Part shown: piece after piece, positions 18,841 to 26,530 of the stretch
Layout of the letters: each line of letters opens with the position of its first letter
Numbering within the stretch: position 1 is the first letter of the stretch
Assembly: GCA_050303815.1 (NCBI GenBank)
Contig: JBNLCM010000182.1
Span: forward strand, 19,284 to 83,283
Source: Cognatazoarcus sp050303815
Lineage (GTDB): Bacteria > Pseudomonadota > Gammaproteobacteria > Burkholderiales > Rhodocyclaceae
DNA length: 64,000 nt
Direction of reading: 5' to 3'
Translations under genes and position numbers: made by a program
The notes under the pieces: generated by a model
Databases searched by the model: none
The model's input: only the letters and a program-made list of their open reading frames with translations
What the model was told of the DNA's origin: nothing

Positions 18841-19779
18841 TCATGGCGGCGGCGGCCCGAACAGGTGGCGGAACACCTTTTCACCCATGCCGCCGCGCCG
18901 CATGCTGAGGGCGAAGGAATGCGGGGATCGGGCCAGTGGAGCGAACCCGACCGGTGGAGGCAGGCCGCGCTGGGCGGCGGCGTGGTTCATTGCCTGGCTC
19001 CAGTTGATCCCGCGGTCGAATCGCGTCGGCCCCTGGTGGGACACGAGCCGGGCCGTCACCCGCAACGCCGGGTCTTGCGTCACGTCGCGCTCACCGACCA
19101 GGACCAGCCCGGGCACACGCAGGAACGCATCCGCATCGAGGCTGCTCGGTGTCCTATCCGATCCGCGCCGCAGGCCGTAGGGGAAGCGCTGCGTTTCGTC
19201 CGGGAAGGTGTACCAGCCCGCCGCACCGATGGCGTAGCTCGCCACGCGATCCGGCCGTCGCATGACGAAACGGTGCACGAACTGCGCGCCGCCTGAATAG
19301 CCGAACAGGTGCAGGCGCCGATAGCTGGCGCCCACCAGCTGGCCAAGCTCCCGCGCCGCCTTGCGCAGCAGCGCATCCGGACGCCGTCCATCGGCGGAGG
19401 GCGCGAGCCGCTGATAGGCGGGAAACCGCTTGCGTGGGAAGCGCGGCGCCATCAGCACCACCCCGTAGCGGTCGGCCAGCGGCATCATCATCCGCATATG
19501 CTGGCGCGCATTGCGTGAGATGCCATGCACGGTCACCAGCATGGGCGCGCCCTTCGGCGCAGTGGCGGGCACGTAGGCGAGATACTCGAAGGCGTCGTCG
19601 TCGGCGAGCCGGCGCGTGAGAATCTCGCCCCGCGCCAGGCTGGCCGCCGGGCTGCGCAAGGGTGCGGCAATCGCGGGTCGTTCGGTCAGGACCCCCATCC
19701 CCCCGGCCACCAAGCCGGTGCCGATGAAACCCGCGATCGCCGCGGAAAGCGGATTGAATCCGGAAGCGTCATCCATCAT
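18841..19779 (-). CDS. Alpha/beta-hydrolase (PHB-depolymerase/esterase-like), exported or membrane-anchored
   Basis: 312 residues from ATG 19779, which overlaps the exporter stop (ATGATG); ATG 19788 is an alternative. An N-terminal hydrophobic stretch (SAAIAGFIGTGLVAGGMGVL, about 10-30) followed by an Ala/Pro segment suggests a signal peptide or anchor. Next come VTVHGISRNARQ (oxyanion-hole region) and the nucleophile elbow FGYSGGAQFVHR (G-x-S-x-G), with an Asp in LVGERDVTQDP as the likely acid. The ester substrate is unknown; given its place in the second operon, removal of an acyl group from exported glycan or lipid is plausible. Confidence 0.75.
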   Translation of the reverse strand: MMDDASGFNPLSAAIAGFIGTGLVAGGMGVLTERPAIAAPLRSPAASLARGEILTRRLADDDAFEYLAYVPATAPKGAPMLVTVHGISRNARQHMRMMMPLADRYGVVLMAPRFPRKRFPAYQRLAPSADGRRPDALLRKAARELGQLVGASYRRLHLFGYSGGAQFVHRFVMRRPDRVASYAIGAAGWYTFPDETQRFPYGLRRGSDRTPSSLDADAFLRVPGLVLVGERDVTQDPALRVTARLVSHQGPTRFDRGINWSQAMNHAAAQRGLPPPVGFAPLARSPHSFALSMRRGGMGEKVFRHLFGPPPP

Positions 19780-21515
19780 GCCGCGCATCCTCCGTTGGCC
19801 GTCCGGGCCTCGACCCGGAAAAGCTGGCGCGTCCTGCTGACGCGTCCCATCAGGTCTTCGGGCGCGCCAGTCTCGACCAGACGCCCCTCTTCCACGAACC
19901 ACACCTCGTCGGCCTGCATGACGCGGGCCAGCTGGTGGGTGACCATCAGCACCGTGCCATCGAAGGTCTCGAGCAGTTCGCCGAGACGACCGGCGCTGAC
20001 CGGATCCAGGTTGGCATCGGCCTCGTCCAGCAGCAGCAGGCCGGGGCTCCCCAGCAGCGCGCGCGCCCAGGCGATGCGCTGGCGCTGACCATAGGAGAGG
20101 TTGCCGCCCCCCTCAGAAACGCGCGTCAGGCCGCCCCGCGGCAAGCTCTCCAGCAGTTCGTCGACCCCGCACATGGCTTCAACGCGGCCGCGCTCCTCGC
20201 GCTTGGCCCGTGGCTTGCGGTAGGCGAGATTGCGCTCGATGGAACCGCGCAGGAGCGGCAGGTCGGGCGTCACCACCCCGAGCCGCGCGCGCAGCTGCGA
20301 CAACGGGTACTCCTGGACCGCATGTCCGGCGAGCCGGACCTCGCCCTCGTCGGGTTCCAGCATGCGCGCCACGAGGCCGAGAATGGTCGACTTGCCCGAC
20401 CCGTTCGGCCCGACAATGGCCACCTTGCGCCCAGCCGGGGCCCGTGCCGTGAAGTTGTACAGGGCGTCGCCCACCGATACATTGCGGAAGCTGACCGACA
20501 CCGGGCGGCCGGTCCTCGGCAGCTTCGGCGGCTCGACGCCCAGGTCGCGCGTAGCGAGCTTGGGCGCGGCCAGGAACTCGTCGATCTTGTCGAAGGAAAC
20601 CTTTGCGGTGCGCCAGTAGCCGAGCACCTGACCGAGGTCGCGGAAGGCCGGGGCAATCAGCCCGACGACGGTCAGTGCGCCGACCACGTCGGCCACCTCG
20701 ATAAAGCCGCGGCCCACCTCGACGGCACCGGCAAAGAGCACCAGCGCCGACGCCAGCGCGCCGCCGAATTCAGCGGCGGAGCGCAGCAGTGAGACGCCCC
20801 GCATCTGGTCCACCATGGCGTGGGCGAGCGCGTCGGATTGCCGCCCCAGGCGCCGCTTCTCGCGGTCGACCTGATCGAACACCTGGACGACCGCGATCGC
20901 CGCGATCCGGTCGTTCACGTCGGCAGCCAGACGCGCCTGGCGCCGACGCGCCTCGCGCACCGCCGGCTCGATGCGCATCGTGAGCCAGGCCAGCGCGATT
21001 CCCGACAGGGCGAACCCGGCGAGCGCCGACAGCGTCAGCCAGGGATCCACCACCGCGAGTGCGGCCAGTGCGATCGCTGCCGACAGGGCGCCGACCGCCA
21101 GCCGAGGCAAACCCAGGCTGACCCAGCGGCGCACGCCCTTGACGTCGCCCATGAAGCGCAGCAGCGTACCGCCACGGCTGCGCGCCTGCAGCCGCCGGGG
21201 AGACTGGCCCGCCAGGCCTTCGAACAGGGCCAGCCGGAGTTCCGCTGCGTAGTGCTGCCCCATTCGCTCGGCCTGCACCCGCTCCATCGTCTTCAGCCAG
21301 GCCAGGGCGCCGCCAGTGGCCACCAGCGCCGCGATCAGCCACGCGGCGGTGGGCGCCACATCGCGGCCCTGCACGGCGTAGTCGAAGAAGGCATGGACCA
21401 GCCAGGCGCTCGCCAGCGTCATCGCCGCCTGGGCCACCCCGATGCCGATCAGCCGCCCGAGCATCGTCCTGCGCGGGCCGCTGACCAGCTGCGGAGCGAA
21501 GCGGGTTTGCATCAC
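19776..21515 (-). CDS. Second fused ABC exporter of the locus
   Basis: 579 residues. Membrane domain about 15-300; ATPase domain about 330-560 with Walker A VGPNGSGKSTIL, signature NLSYGQRQRIAWARAL (Gly-Gly changed to Tyr-Gly), Walker B LLLLDEADANLD and switch His VTHQL. Overall it is more diverged than the exporter at 12027. It could pair with that exporter as a heterodimer, or move a second component. Its start overlaps the stop of the P-loop gene and its stop overlaps the hydrolase start, so the three are translationally coupled. Confidence 0.88.
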   Translation of the reverse strand: MMQTRFAPQLVSGPRRTMLGRLIGIGVAQAAMTLASAWLVHAFFDYAVQGRDVAPTAAWLIAALVATGGALAWLKTMERVQAERMGQHYAAELRLALFEGLAGQSPRRLQARSRGGTLLRFMGDVKGVRRWVSLGLPRLAVGALSAAIALAALAVVDPWLTLSALAGFALSGIALAWLTMRIEPAVREARRRQARLAADVNDRIAAIAVVQVFDQVDREKRRLGRQSDALAHAMVDQMRGVSLLRSAAEFGGALASALVLFAGAVEVGRGFIEVADVVGALTVVGLIAPAFRDLGQVLGYWRTAKVSFDKIDEFLAAPKLATRDLGVEPPKLPRTGRPVSVSFRNVSVGDALYNFTARAPAGRKVAIVGPNGSGKSTILGLVARMLEPDEGEVRLAGHAVQEYPLSQLRARLGVVTPDLPLLRGSIERNLAYRKPRAKREERGRVEAMCGVDELLESLPRGGLTRVSEGGGNLSYGQRQRIAWARALLGSPGLLLLDEADANLDPVSAGRLGELLETFDGTVLMVTHQLARVMQADEVWFVEEGRLVETGAPEDLMGRVSRTRQLFRVEARTANGGCAA

Positions 21516-22591
21516 TGCGCTCCGCCGACCTGCAGCAGCGCCTGGCGCGCCTCGACGCCCAGGTGGGTGGCGATGGAGGCATCCGACAAGGCATCCAGGT
21601 CAAGGACCGGCAGGCCGGTCACGGCGGCCGCTTCGCGGATGGCGAGGGGCGATGCGGTGAGCAGCCCGCTGGCCGCCATCACCGGCAGGCCCAGGGAGCG
21701 CAGCCACTGCACGCCGCCCGCCGAGCCCATCGCGTCGCCGGCCGCGAAGACCACGGCATCGACCGCTGCCGCGTACTCGGGCGACTTGACCAGCTCGGCG
21801 GTCTCGCGCTGGAAGAGGCCGTCGGCCACTTCGAAGACCACGACATCGACGCCCGATGCCCCCAGGTAACCGATCAGGCTGTCCATCACGCGCAACACCT
21901 CGGCGCCGTCCGCCAGGTAAGTCGAGGGCAGGCCCGCATCGGTGAAGTCGAGAACGGTCTCGGCGCCGGCGTCGTTCATGCTCCAGACGTCGCCACCCGA
22001 GCCGGTGCCGGTCACCTTGGCGGCGCCGACCCGCAGGCCGGCGGCCCGCAGACCGCGAATGATGTGCGCCGCGGTTTCCGTCTTGCCCGCGTTCATCGAG
22101 GTGCCGAGCACCGAGATCACGAAGGGGCAGGCCGTGTGCGGGGCCGGCTCGGGCAGAGCGAAGTCGCGCAGATTGAGGGCCTTGCCGTAGCGGTCGCCGA
22201 GCAGGCCGAGCGGCTGGATGACCGTCGAGTTCTTCATCTTGCCGTGCTTGGTGATCACCTGCGCTGCGATCCCGCCAGCGGCAACCATGTTGCAACGGGA
22301 GAGATCCGCGGGCACTTCGGCCTCGAACTGGTCCGGAGCATAGCGGTTGCCGTAGGCGAGGACGATCTCGTCGCCGGGATACAGGCGGGCCCGGCGGCCG
22401 GTGGTGAGCTCCAGGTGCCGGTGCTGACCGAGTTTCTCGACGCGGCACAGCACGAGATCGCCGACCTCGGGCTTGCGGTCGCCAGCGAGCAGCGTGGCGA
22501 TGGCACTACGGGGTACCCGGCGCGTGGCGAACGGGGTCTTGAGGGATTCAATGCGCTTGGCGTTGAGCAGGCTGACGTTGGTGATGTCCAT
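21512..22591 (-). CDS. P-loop NTPase of the DUF1611/dethiobiotin-synthetase-like type
   Basis: 359 residues. The central P-loop is LGTSMNAGKTETAAHI (about residue 165-180), then VGAAKVTGTGSGGDVW and MNDAGAETVLDF, a pattern found in MobB/dethiobiotin-synthase-like amide or phosphate-transfer NTPases. The N-terminal domain (1-150) has beta-rich segments (GDLVLCRVEKLGQHRHLEL). The substrate is not identifiable from sequence. First gene of the minus-strand operon, directly behind the sigma-54 promoter, leader about 60 bases. Alternative view: an NTP-dependent ligase for a cell-envelope metabolite. Confidence 0.65.
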   Translation of the reverse strand: MDITNVSLLNAKRIESLKTPFATRRVPRSAIATLLAGDRKPEVGDLVLCRVEKLGQHRHLELTTGRRARLYPGDEIVLAYGNRYAPDQFEAEVPADLSRCNMVAAGGIAAQVITKHGKMKNSTVIQPLGLLGDRYGKALNLRDFALPEPAPHTACPFVISVLGTSMNAGKTETAAHIIRGLRAAGLRVGAAKVTGTGSGGDVWSMNDAGAETVLDFTDAGLPSTYLADGAEVLRVMDSLIGYLGASGVDVVVFEVADGLFQRETAELVKSPEYAAAVDAVVFAAGDAMGSAGGVQWLRSLGLPVMAASGLLTASPLAIREAAAVTGLPVLDLDALSDASIATHLGVEARQALLQVGGAQ

Positions 22592-22663
22592 GATTTTGGC
22601 TCCTAGGGTCCGGGGGCTGTCTCTCTGGGGGATGTCTCTGCATCCGCCCGCTTGACCAACCTA

Positions 22664-22679
22664 TTGCAGGGACCGTGCC
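22664..22679 (-). promoter_or_regulatory. Sigma-54 (-24/-12) promoter of the minus-strand operon
   Basis: Read on the minus strand, TGGCACGGTCCCTGCA follows the TGGCACG-N4-YTGCA consensus, GG and GC ten bases apart. It lies 73 bases upstream of the P-loop gene start. This is the best of the four -24/-12 sites I found in the window. Confidence 0.8.
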
Positions 22680-22686
22680 ATAGTAG

Positions 22687-22701
22687 TGGGAAATTTTCCC
22701 A
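22687..22701. promoter_or_regulatory. Palindromic operator TGGGA-N5-TCCCA, copy 4
   Basis: TGGGAAATTTTCCCA is perfectly symmetric over all 15 bases, and is the same element as at 3049 and 3360. It starts 8 bases upstream of the -24 box on the minus strand, unusually close for an enhancer. Confidence 0.6.
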
Positions 22702-22789
22702 TTCGTTACTTTTCAGTTACTTAGCTCTATTTCCCCCACTTTTCAATTCTTAAGAGAGTGGGGGAATTGGGGCAAATAACCAAGCAAAT

Positions 22790-22808
22790 TGGGGGATTTT
22801 TTCCCCCA
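22790..22808. promoter_or_regulatory. Extended palindromic operator TGGGGGA-N5-TCCCCCA, copy 5
   Basis: TGGGGGATTTTTTCCCCCA is a perfect 7-5-7 palindrome with the same 5-base spacer, about 110 bases upstream of the minus-strand sigma-54 promoter, a typical enhancer distance. Around it, within 22729-22769, there is also a wider inverted pair CCCCCACT / AGTGGGGG. It lies about 130 bases upstream of the plus-strand gene at 22940, which might also be affected. Confidence 0.55.
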
Positions 22809-22939
22809 CCCCATGAATACCCCCGATATACCGTAGAAGTACCGATACAGAAAGATACAAATTGTCCGTTCTGTCGGGTATCCATCCGGGATGCGCGGTT
22901 CATGCCGCCGCCCGCCACGAAGCTCGAAGGAGAAAATCG

Positions 22940-23665
22940 ATGAAAGCAACCATTGCCAGCGGCTTGACCGTCCTGACCCTGCTCGCCGTCACACCCGGCG
23001 CCCAGGCGGCCACCTTGTCGGTCCATGAAGCCAAGGCCGATGAAGCGGCGCGCTACGTCGCCGCCATGCTCGTCGCGGGGCGCGGTGTCGTCGCGGCCCA
23101 CCAGAAGCTCATCAACGACCCGGACAAGGGCGACAAGGGCTTCACACCCGACTATGTCGCCGGCCTGATGAGCGATGCCTTTGAAAAATCGACCGGTACC
23201 CGGCCCGAGGCCATCGCCGACCCGGAGGTCAAGGCAGCCGTCATGGCGACCCTCGAGGCGTCGAAGAAGGCCGTCGCGAACAACCAGTCACGCATCAACC
23301 AGCCGGGCAAGGCTTTCAAGGGGTTCATCCCGGCGGTCTATGGCCGGGTGACCGGCAACATCCTGAAGGGCGAATCCGGTGTCGAGATCAAGCAGACCAC
23401 CTTCGAGCCCCGCAACTCCTACAACACCCCGGACGCCTATGAGTTGAAGGTGCTCCAGTCCTTCGCCGAAACCAAGCCGGCCACCGGCCTCGGCGAGAAG
23501 GTGGGCACTCACTACCGCTACCTGCAGCCGATCTACATCAAGGAGGCCTGCCTGCAGTGCCACGGCGACCCGAAGGGAGAAAAGGACATCGCTGGCAAGG
23601 CCAAGGAAGGCTACAAGCTCGGCGACCTGCGCGGCGCCATCAGCGTGACCCTGCCGCTTCGCTGA
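22940..23665 (+). CDS. Exported DUF3365-type haem-binding sensor-like protein
   Basis: 241 residues from ATG 22940 (AAGGAGAAAATCG upstream is a good ribosome site). A signal peptide (MKATIASGLTVLTLLAVTPGAQAA) is followed by a helical domain and a single CxxCH haem site, CLQCHGDP (about residue 203-210), inside the Tll0287/DUF3365 pattern of repeated KxxKGFxP segments. In the family, these proteins are periplasmic haem-based redox or gas sensors. A chemoreceptor follows 64 bases later, so it may feed a signal to it. The gene is divergent from the sigma-54 operon starting at 22591. Confidence 0.8.
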   Translation: MKATIASGLTVLTLLAVTPGAQAATLSVHEAKADEAARYVAAMLVAGRGVVAAHQKLINDPDKGDKGFTPDYVAGLMSDAFEKSTGTRPEAIADPEVKAAVMATLEASKKAVANNQSRINQPGKAFKGFIPAVYGRVTGNILKGESGVEIKQTTFEPRNSYNTPDAYELKVLQSFAETKPATGLGEKVGTHYRYLQPIYIKEACLQCHGDPKGEKDIAGKAKEGYKLGDLRGAISVTLPLR

Positions 23666-23729
23666 CGGGCGGCCCACTGGCGAACACGCGTCCCGGCCCA
23701 AGGCCAGGACGCGACGTCCGGGAGGCGTC

Positions 23730-25232
23730 ATGAATATCATCCAAACCATTCGAAGCCGGCTGGTCGTCAAGTTCCTGGCCGGCGCCACGGCAGCCATCGC
23801 GCTCGTCATGGCCATCCTGATCTCCATTCAGCTGGGTTCCCAGGAGCGGTCGGTGACGCGGGAACTGGGCGAACGCGGCCGCGCGATGACCGGCCTGCTG
23901 ACCGTCTCGGCGGTCCAGCCGATCCTCAACTACGACTTCGCGACCCTCGAGCGTCTCCTCGCCACGGCGGCGAAGGACGAGTCGCTGGCCAGCATCGTCG
24001 TGTTCGACAATGACGGGGCAGAGATTGCCAAGGCCGAATCGACGGCTCGCGGCACATTGCACGCGTTCGAATCCCCCATTCTCGGCGAAGGCGACGTGCC
24101 CCTGGGACGACTCGTCCTTCAACTGGACGATGCGCCGGTCCGGGCCCAGCAGGCAGAGGGACTGCAAATGGCCCTCGGATCGCTGGCCGTCACCCTGATC
24201 GTGCTGCTGGCCGCGATGCAGCTCCTGTTCTCCATTCTGGTCGGTCGGCGGCTCAAGGCCCTGTCGAAGACGATGCAGGCCATGGCCGATGAAGGCGACC
24301 TGTCCTCCCCCCTCGACGCCAGCTCGCCCGATGAGGTCGGTCGGGTCTGCACGGCATTCAACGCGTATACCGCGAAGATGCGCAGCGTGATCTCGGACAT
24401 CAACTCGGCTGTCGCGCGACTGGGGTCGGCCAGTGGCGCGCTGCAGGCCGGCAGCGCACAGACCGAGCGGGGCATGAAGGGCCTGTCGGCCGACACCGAA
24501 GACATCGCGAGTGCGATCGACGAGATGTCGGCCAGCGCCGACAGCGTCGCCCGCAGCACCGCAGGCGCGGCTGACGCGGCGAGCAAGGCCGACCAGGCCG
24601 GTCACCAGGCTCAGGGAGTCGTCGCCCACTTCGTCGCGTCGATCCGCTCGCTCGCCAGTGAGGTCGATCAGGGCGCTACCGCGATTACCGAAGTCGAGAC
24701 CCACGCGGCGTCGATCGATTCGATCGTCGATGTGATTCGCGAAATCGCCGACCAGACCAACCTGCTGGCCCTCAACGCGGCCATCGAGGCGGCACGGGCA
24801 GGCGAGCAGGGGCGCGGCTTTGCCGTGGTCGCGGACGAGGTTCGCACGCTGGCCCAGCGGACCCGCGACGCCACCAGCGAGATCCAGAGCACCATCGAAC
24901 GCCTGCAGAGCACCGCGGAGCGCGCCGTGGCGGTCATCACCCATGGCCGTGACCAGGCCCGCCGCAGCGTGGGCGAGGCCGACGACGCCAGCGCATCGCT
25001 CGAAGGCATTGCCGGGGCGGTCGCCGTCATCGACGACATGAACCGCCAGATTGCCGACGCGGCGCGGGAGCAGAGTGCTGCCGCCGAGCGCGTCCAGAAG
25101 CTGGTCGGTTCGGTCAGCAACCACGCCACGATCGTGACCGGGGAAGCGGGCGAGATGCGCGGCCGTGCCGGCGAGATCGACGCAATCAGCGCCGACCTGC
25201 GGGTTGCCGTCAGTCAGTTTCACGGCGCTTGA
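23730..25232 (+). CDS. Methyl-accepting chemotaxis protein
   Basis: 500 residues. TM1 about 15-33, a short periplasmic part (about 35-145, no obvious ligand motif), TM2 about 148-170, HAMP (about 172-225), then the signalling domain with the hairpin tip DQTNLLALNAAIEAARAGEQ (about 345) and coiled-coil flanks. It signals to CheA through CheW; no che genes of this type are nearby. It probably works with the haem protein encoded just upstream. Confidence 0.9.
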   Translation: MNIIQTIRSRLVVKFLAGATAAIALVMAILISIQLGSQERSVTRELGERGRAMTGLLTVSAVQPILNYDFATLERLLATAAKDESLASIVVFDNDGAEIAKAESTARGTLHAFESPILGEGDVPLGRLVLQLDDAPVRAQQAEGLQMALGSLAVTLIVLLAAMQLLFSILVGRRLKALSKTMQAMADEGDLSSPLDASSPDEVGRVCTAFNAYTAKMRSVISDINSAVARLGSASGALQAGSAQTERGMKGLSADTEDIASAIDEMSASADSVARSTAGAADAASKADQAGHQAQGVVAHFVASIRSLASEVDQGATAITEVETHAASIDSIVDVIREIADQTNLLALNAAIEAARAGEQGRGFAVVADEVRTLAQRTRDATSEIQSTIERLQSTAERAVAVITHGRDQARRSVGEADDASASLEGIAGAVAVIDDMNRQIADAAREQSAAAERVQKLVGSVSNHATIVTGEAGEMRGRAGEIDAISADLRVAVSQFHGA

Positions 25233-25234
25233 GC

Positions 25235-25280
25235 CGAAAAAAAGGGCGTTCGTCCCGGTGGTGCCGTGACGAACGCCTTG
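25235..25280 (-). terminator. Stem-loop with a T-tract on the minus strand
   Basis: The arms GGCGTTCGTC (25244-25253) and GACGAACGCC (25268-25277) form a strong 10-bp stem. On the minus strand it is followed by CCTTTTTTTCGG, a textbook intrinsic terminator. On the plus strand, where the chemoreceptor gene ends 11 bases earlier, the stem is followed only by TTGGTTC, so it is a weak terminator for that gene. Confidence 0.6.
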
Positions 25281-25556
25281 GTTCAAAGAGAAGCTACTGA
25301 TCGCAATACAGATCGCCGCTAGATCTGCACGGTCTAGATAAAGCCAGATTCATGCCAGCCTGCCGACGCCGCAATGCGTGGGAAATCCGCCATTCAGCGC
25401 CCCATCTTGGAACACTCCCCACGATGGTGCATCACGGCATGCACCGCATGGGGGCAATTCCACGCCCCCCCCCGCCACCTGCAGGATCCCGCCGCTGCGC
25501 TGTAAGGTGTGAGGCCGACGCACGGTCGAATCCTCTGGACACCCACGGAGCGCCCC
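25281..25556. other. Intergenic region upstream of arsS; possible small RNA on the minus strand
   Basis: No protein-coding gene. It contains a small inverted repeat CTAGATCTGCACGGTCTAG (25320-25338), a run of nine to ten C residues (about 25466-25475) and GC hairpins. Because the terminator at 25235-25280 is oriented for a minus-strand transcript and no minus-strand gene precedes it, a non-coding RNA from this region is possible. I found no convincing sigma-70 hexamers. Confidence 0.3.
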
Positions 25557-26519
25557 ATGCACGCCACCCTTCCCCTGCTGGAAGACACCCGATTTCCCGC
25601 GCTGTCACGCCGCCACCTCGAGACACTGCAGGTCAACCTCGGCTACCGCTGCAACCAGAGCTGCGTCCATTGCCATGTCAATGCCGGCCCCAACCGGACG
25701 GAGTCCATGAGCGCAGAAAATGTCGACGCCGTGCTCGCCTTTCTCGCGGCCTCGCCGGGCGTCTCAACCGTCGACCTGACGGGGGGGGCGCCCGAGCTCA
25801 ACCCGCATTTCCGCCGCCTGGTTGTCGCGGTCCGCGCCCTCGGGCGTTCGGTCATGGACCGCTGCAACCTGACCATCCTCGAGGCGCCCGGGCAGGAGGA
25901 TCTCGCCGACTTCCTCGCCGGCAATCAGGTGCAGGTCGTGGCCTCCCTGCCGTGCTACCTCGAGGACAACGTGGACCAGCAGCGCGGCAAGGGTGTCTTC
26001 GAAGCCAGCATCCGGGGCCTCAAGCGGCTCAACGCCCTGGGATACGGCCAGCCGGGCAGCGGGCTCACACTGAACCTCGTCTATAACCCGCAGGGGCCGA
26101 GCCTGCCGCCGCCTCAGGCGGCTCTCGAAGCGGCCTACAAGGCCTCACTGGCCGAGCGCTTCGGCATCGTCTTCAACGCGCTGTTCACCCTCGCCAACAT
26201 GCCGATCCAGCGCTTCGGCTCGATGCTGATCTCGAAGGGTCGCTTCAACGAGTACATGGCCCTGCTCCACGCCGCCCACCGGGACGACAACCTCGAGTCG
26301 GTGATGTGCCGCTCGATGATCTCGGTCGATTGGGAAGGCCACGTGTACGACTGCGACTTCAACCAGCAGCTGGGCATCGGCCTGCCTGCCGGGCGCGATC
26401 GCACCCACCTGAGCGAGCTGACGGCCCGCTCGCTTGAAGGGCGCCCCATCCGGGTCGCCGACCACTGCTTCGGCTGCACGGCAGGACAAGGGTCCAGCTG
26501 CGGCGGCGCCCTCGCCTGA
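25557..26519 (+). CDS. arsS: ArsS-type radical SAM enzyme (arsenosugar biosynthesis)
   Basis: 320 residues. The [4Fe-4S] cluster motif is CNQSCVHC (about residue 32-39, CxxxCxxC), followed by VDLTGGAPELNP for SAM binding and a C-terminal Cys-rich tail (CDFN, CFGCTAGQGSSCGG). The family moves the 5'-deoxyadenosyl group of SAM onto dimethylarsenite as a step to arsenosugars. No arsM or ars resistance gene is visible in the window, so the methylated arsenic supply would come from elsewhere. First gene of a run to 31138. Confidence 0.88.
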   Translation: MHATLPLLEDTRFPALSRRHLETLQVNLGYRCNQSCVHCHVNAGPNRTESMSAENVDAVLAFLAASPGVSTVDLTGGAPELNPHFRRLVVAVRALGRSVMDRCNLTILEAPGQEDLADFLAGNQVQVVASLPCYLEDNVDQQRGKGVFEASIRGLKRLNALGYGQPGSGLTLNLVYNPQGPSLPPPQAALEAAYKASLAERFGIVFNALFTLANMPIQRFGSMLISKGRFNEYMALLHAAHRDDNLESVMCRSMISVDWEGHVYDCDFNQQLGIGLPAGRDRTHLSELTARSLEGRPIRVADHCFGCTAGQGSSCGGALA

Positions 26520-26530
26520 GGCCCCTCGCG

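Noticed and set aside
22870..22939. Sigma-54 promoter for the DUF3365 gene on the plus strand
   Set aside because: GG and GC pairs occur, but never ten bases apart with T/G flanks.
25441..25476. GGGGGC...GCCCCC before arsS as another copy of the palindrome
   Set aside because: The spacer is 8 bases rather than 5 and the arms differ (no TGGGR/YCCCA symmetry), so it is only a GC hairpin.
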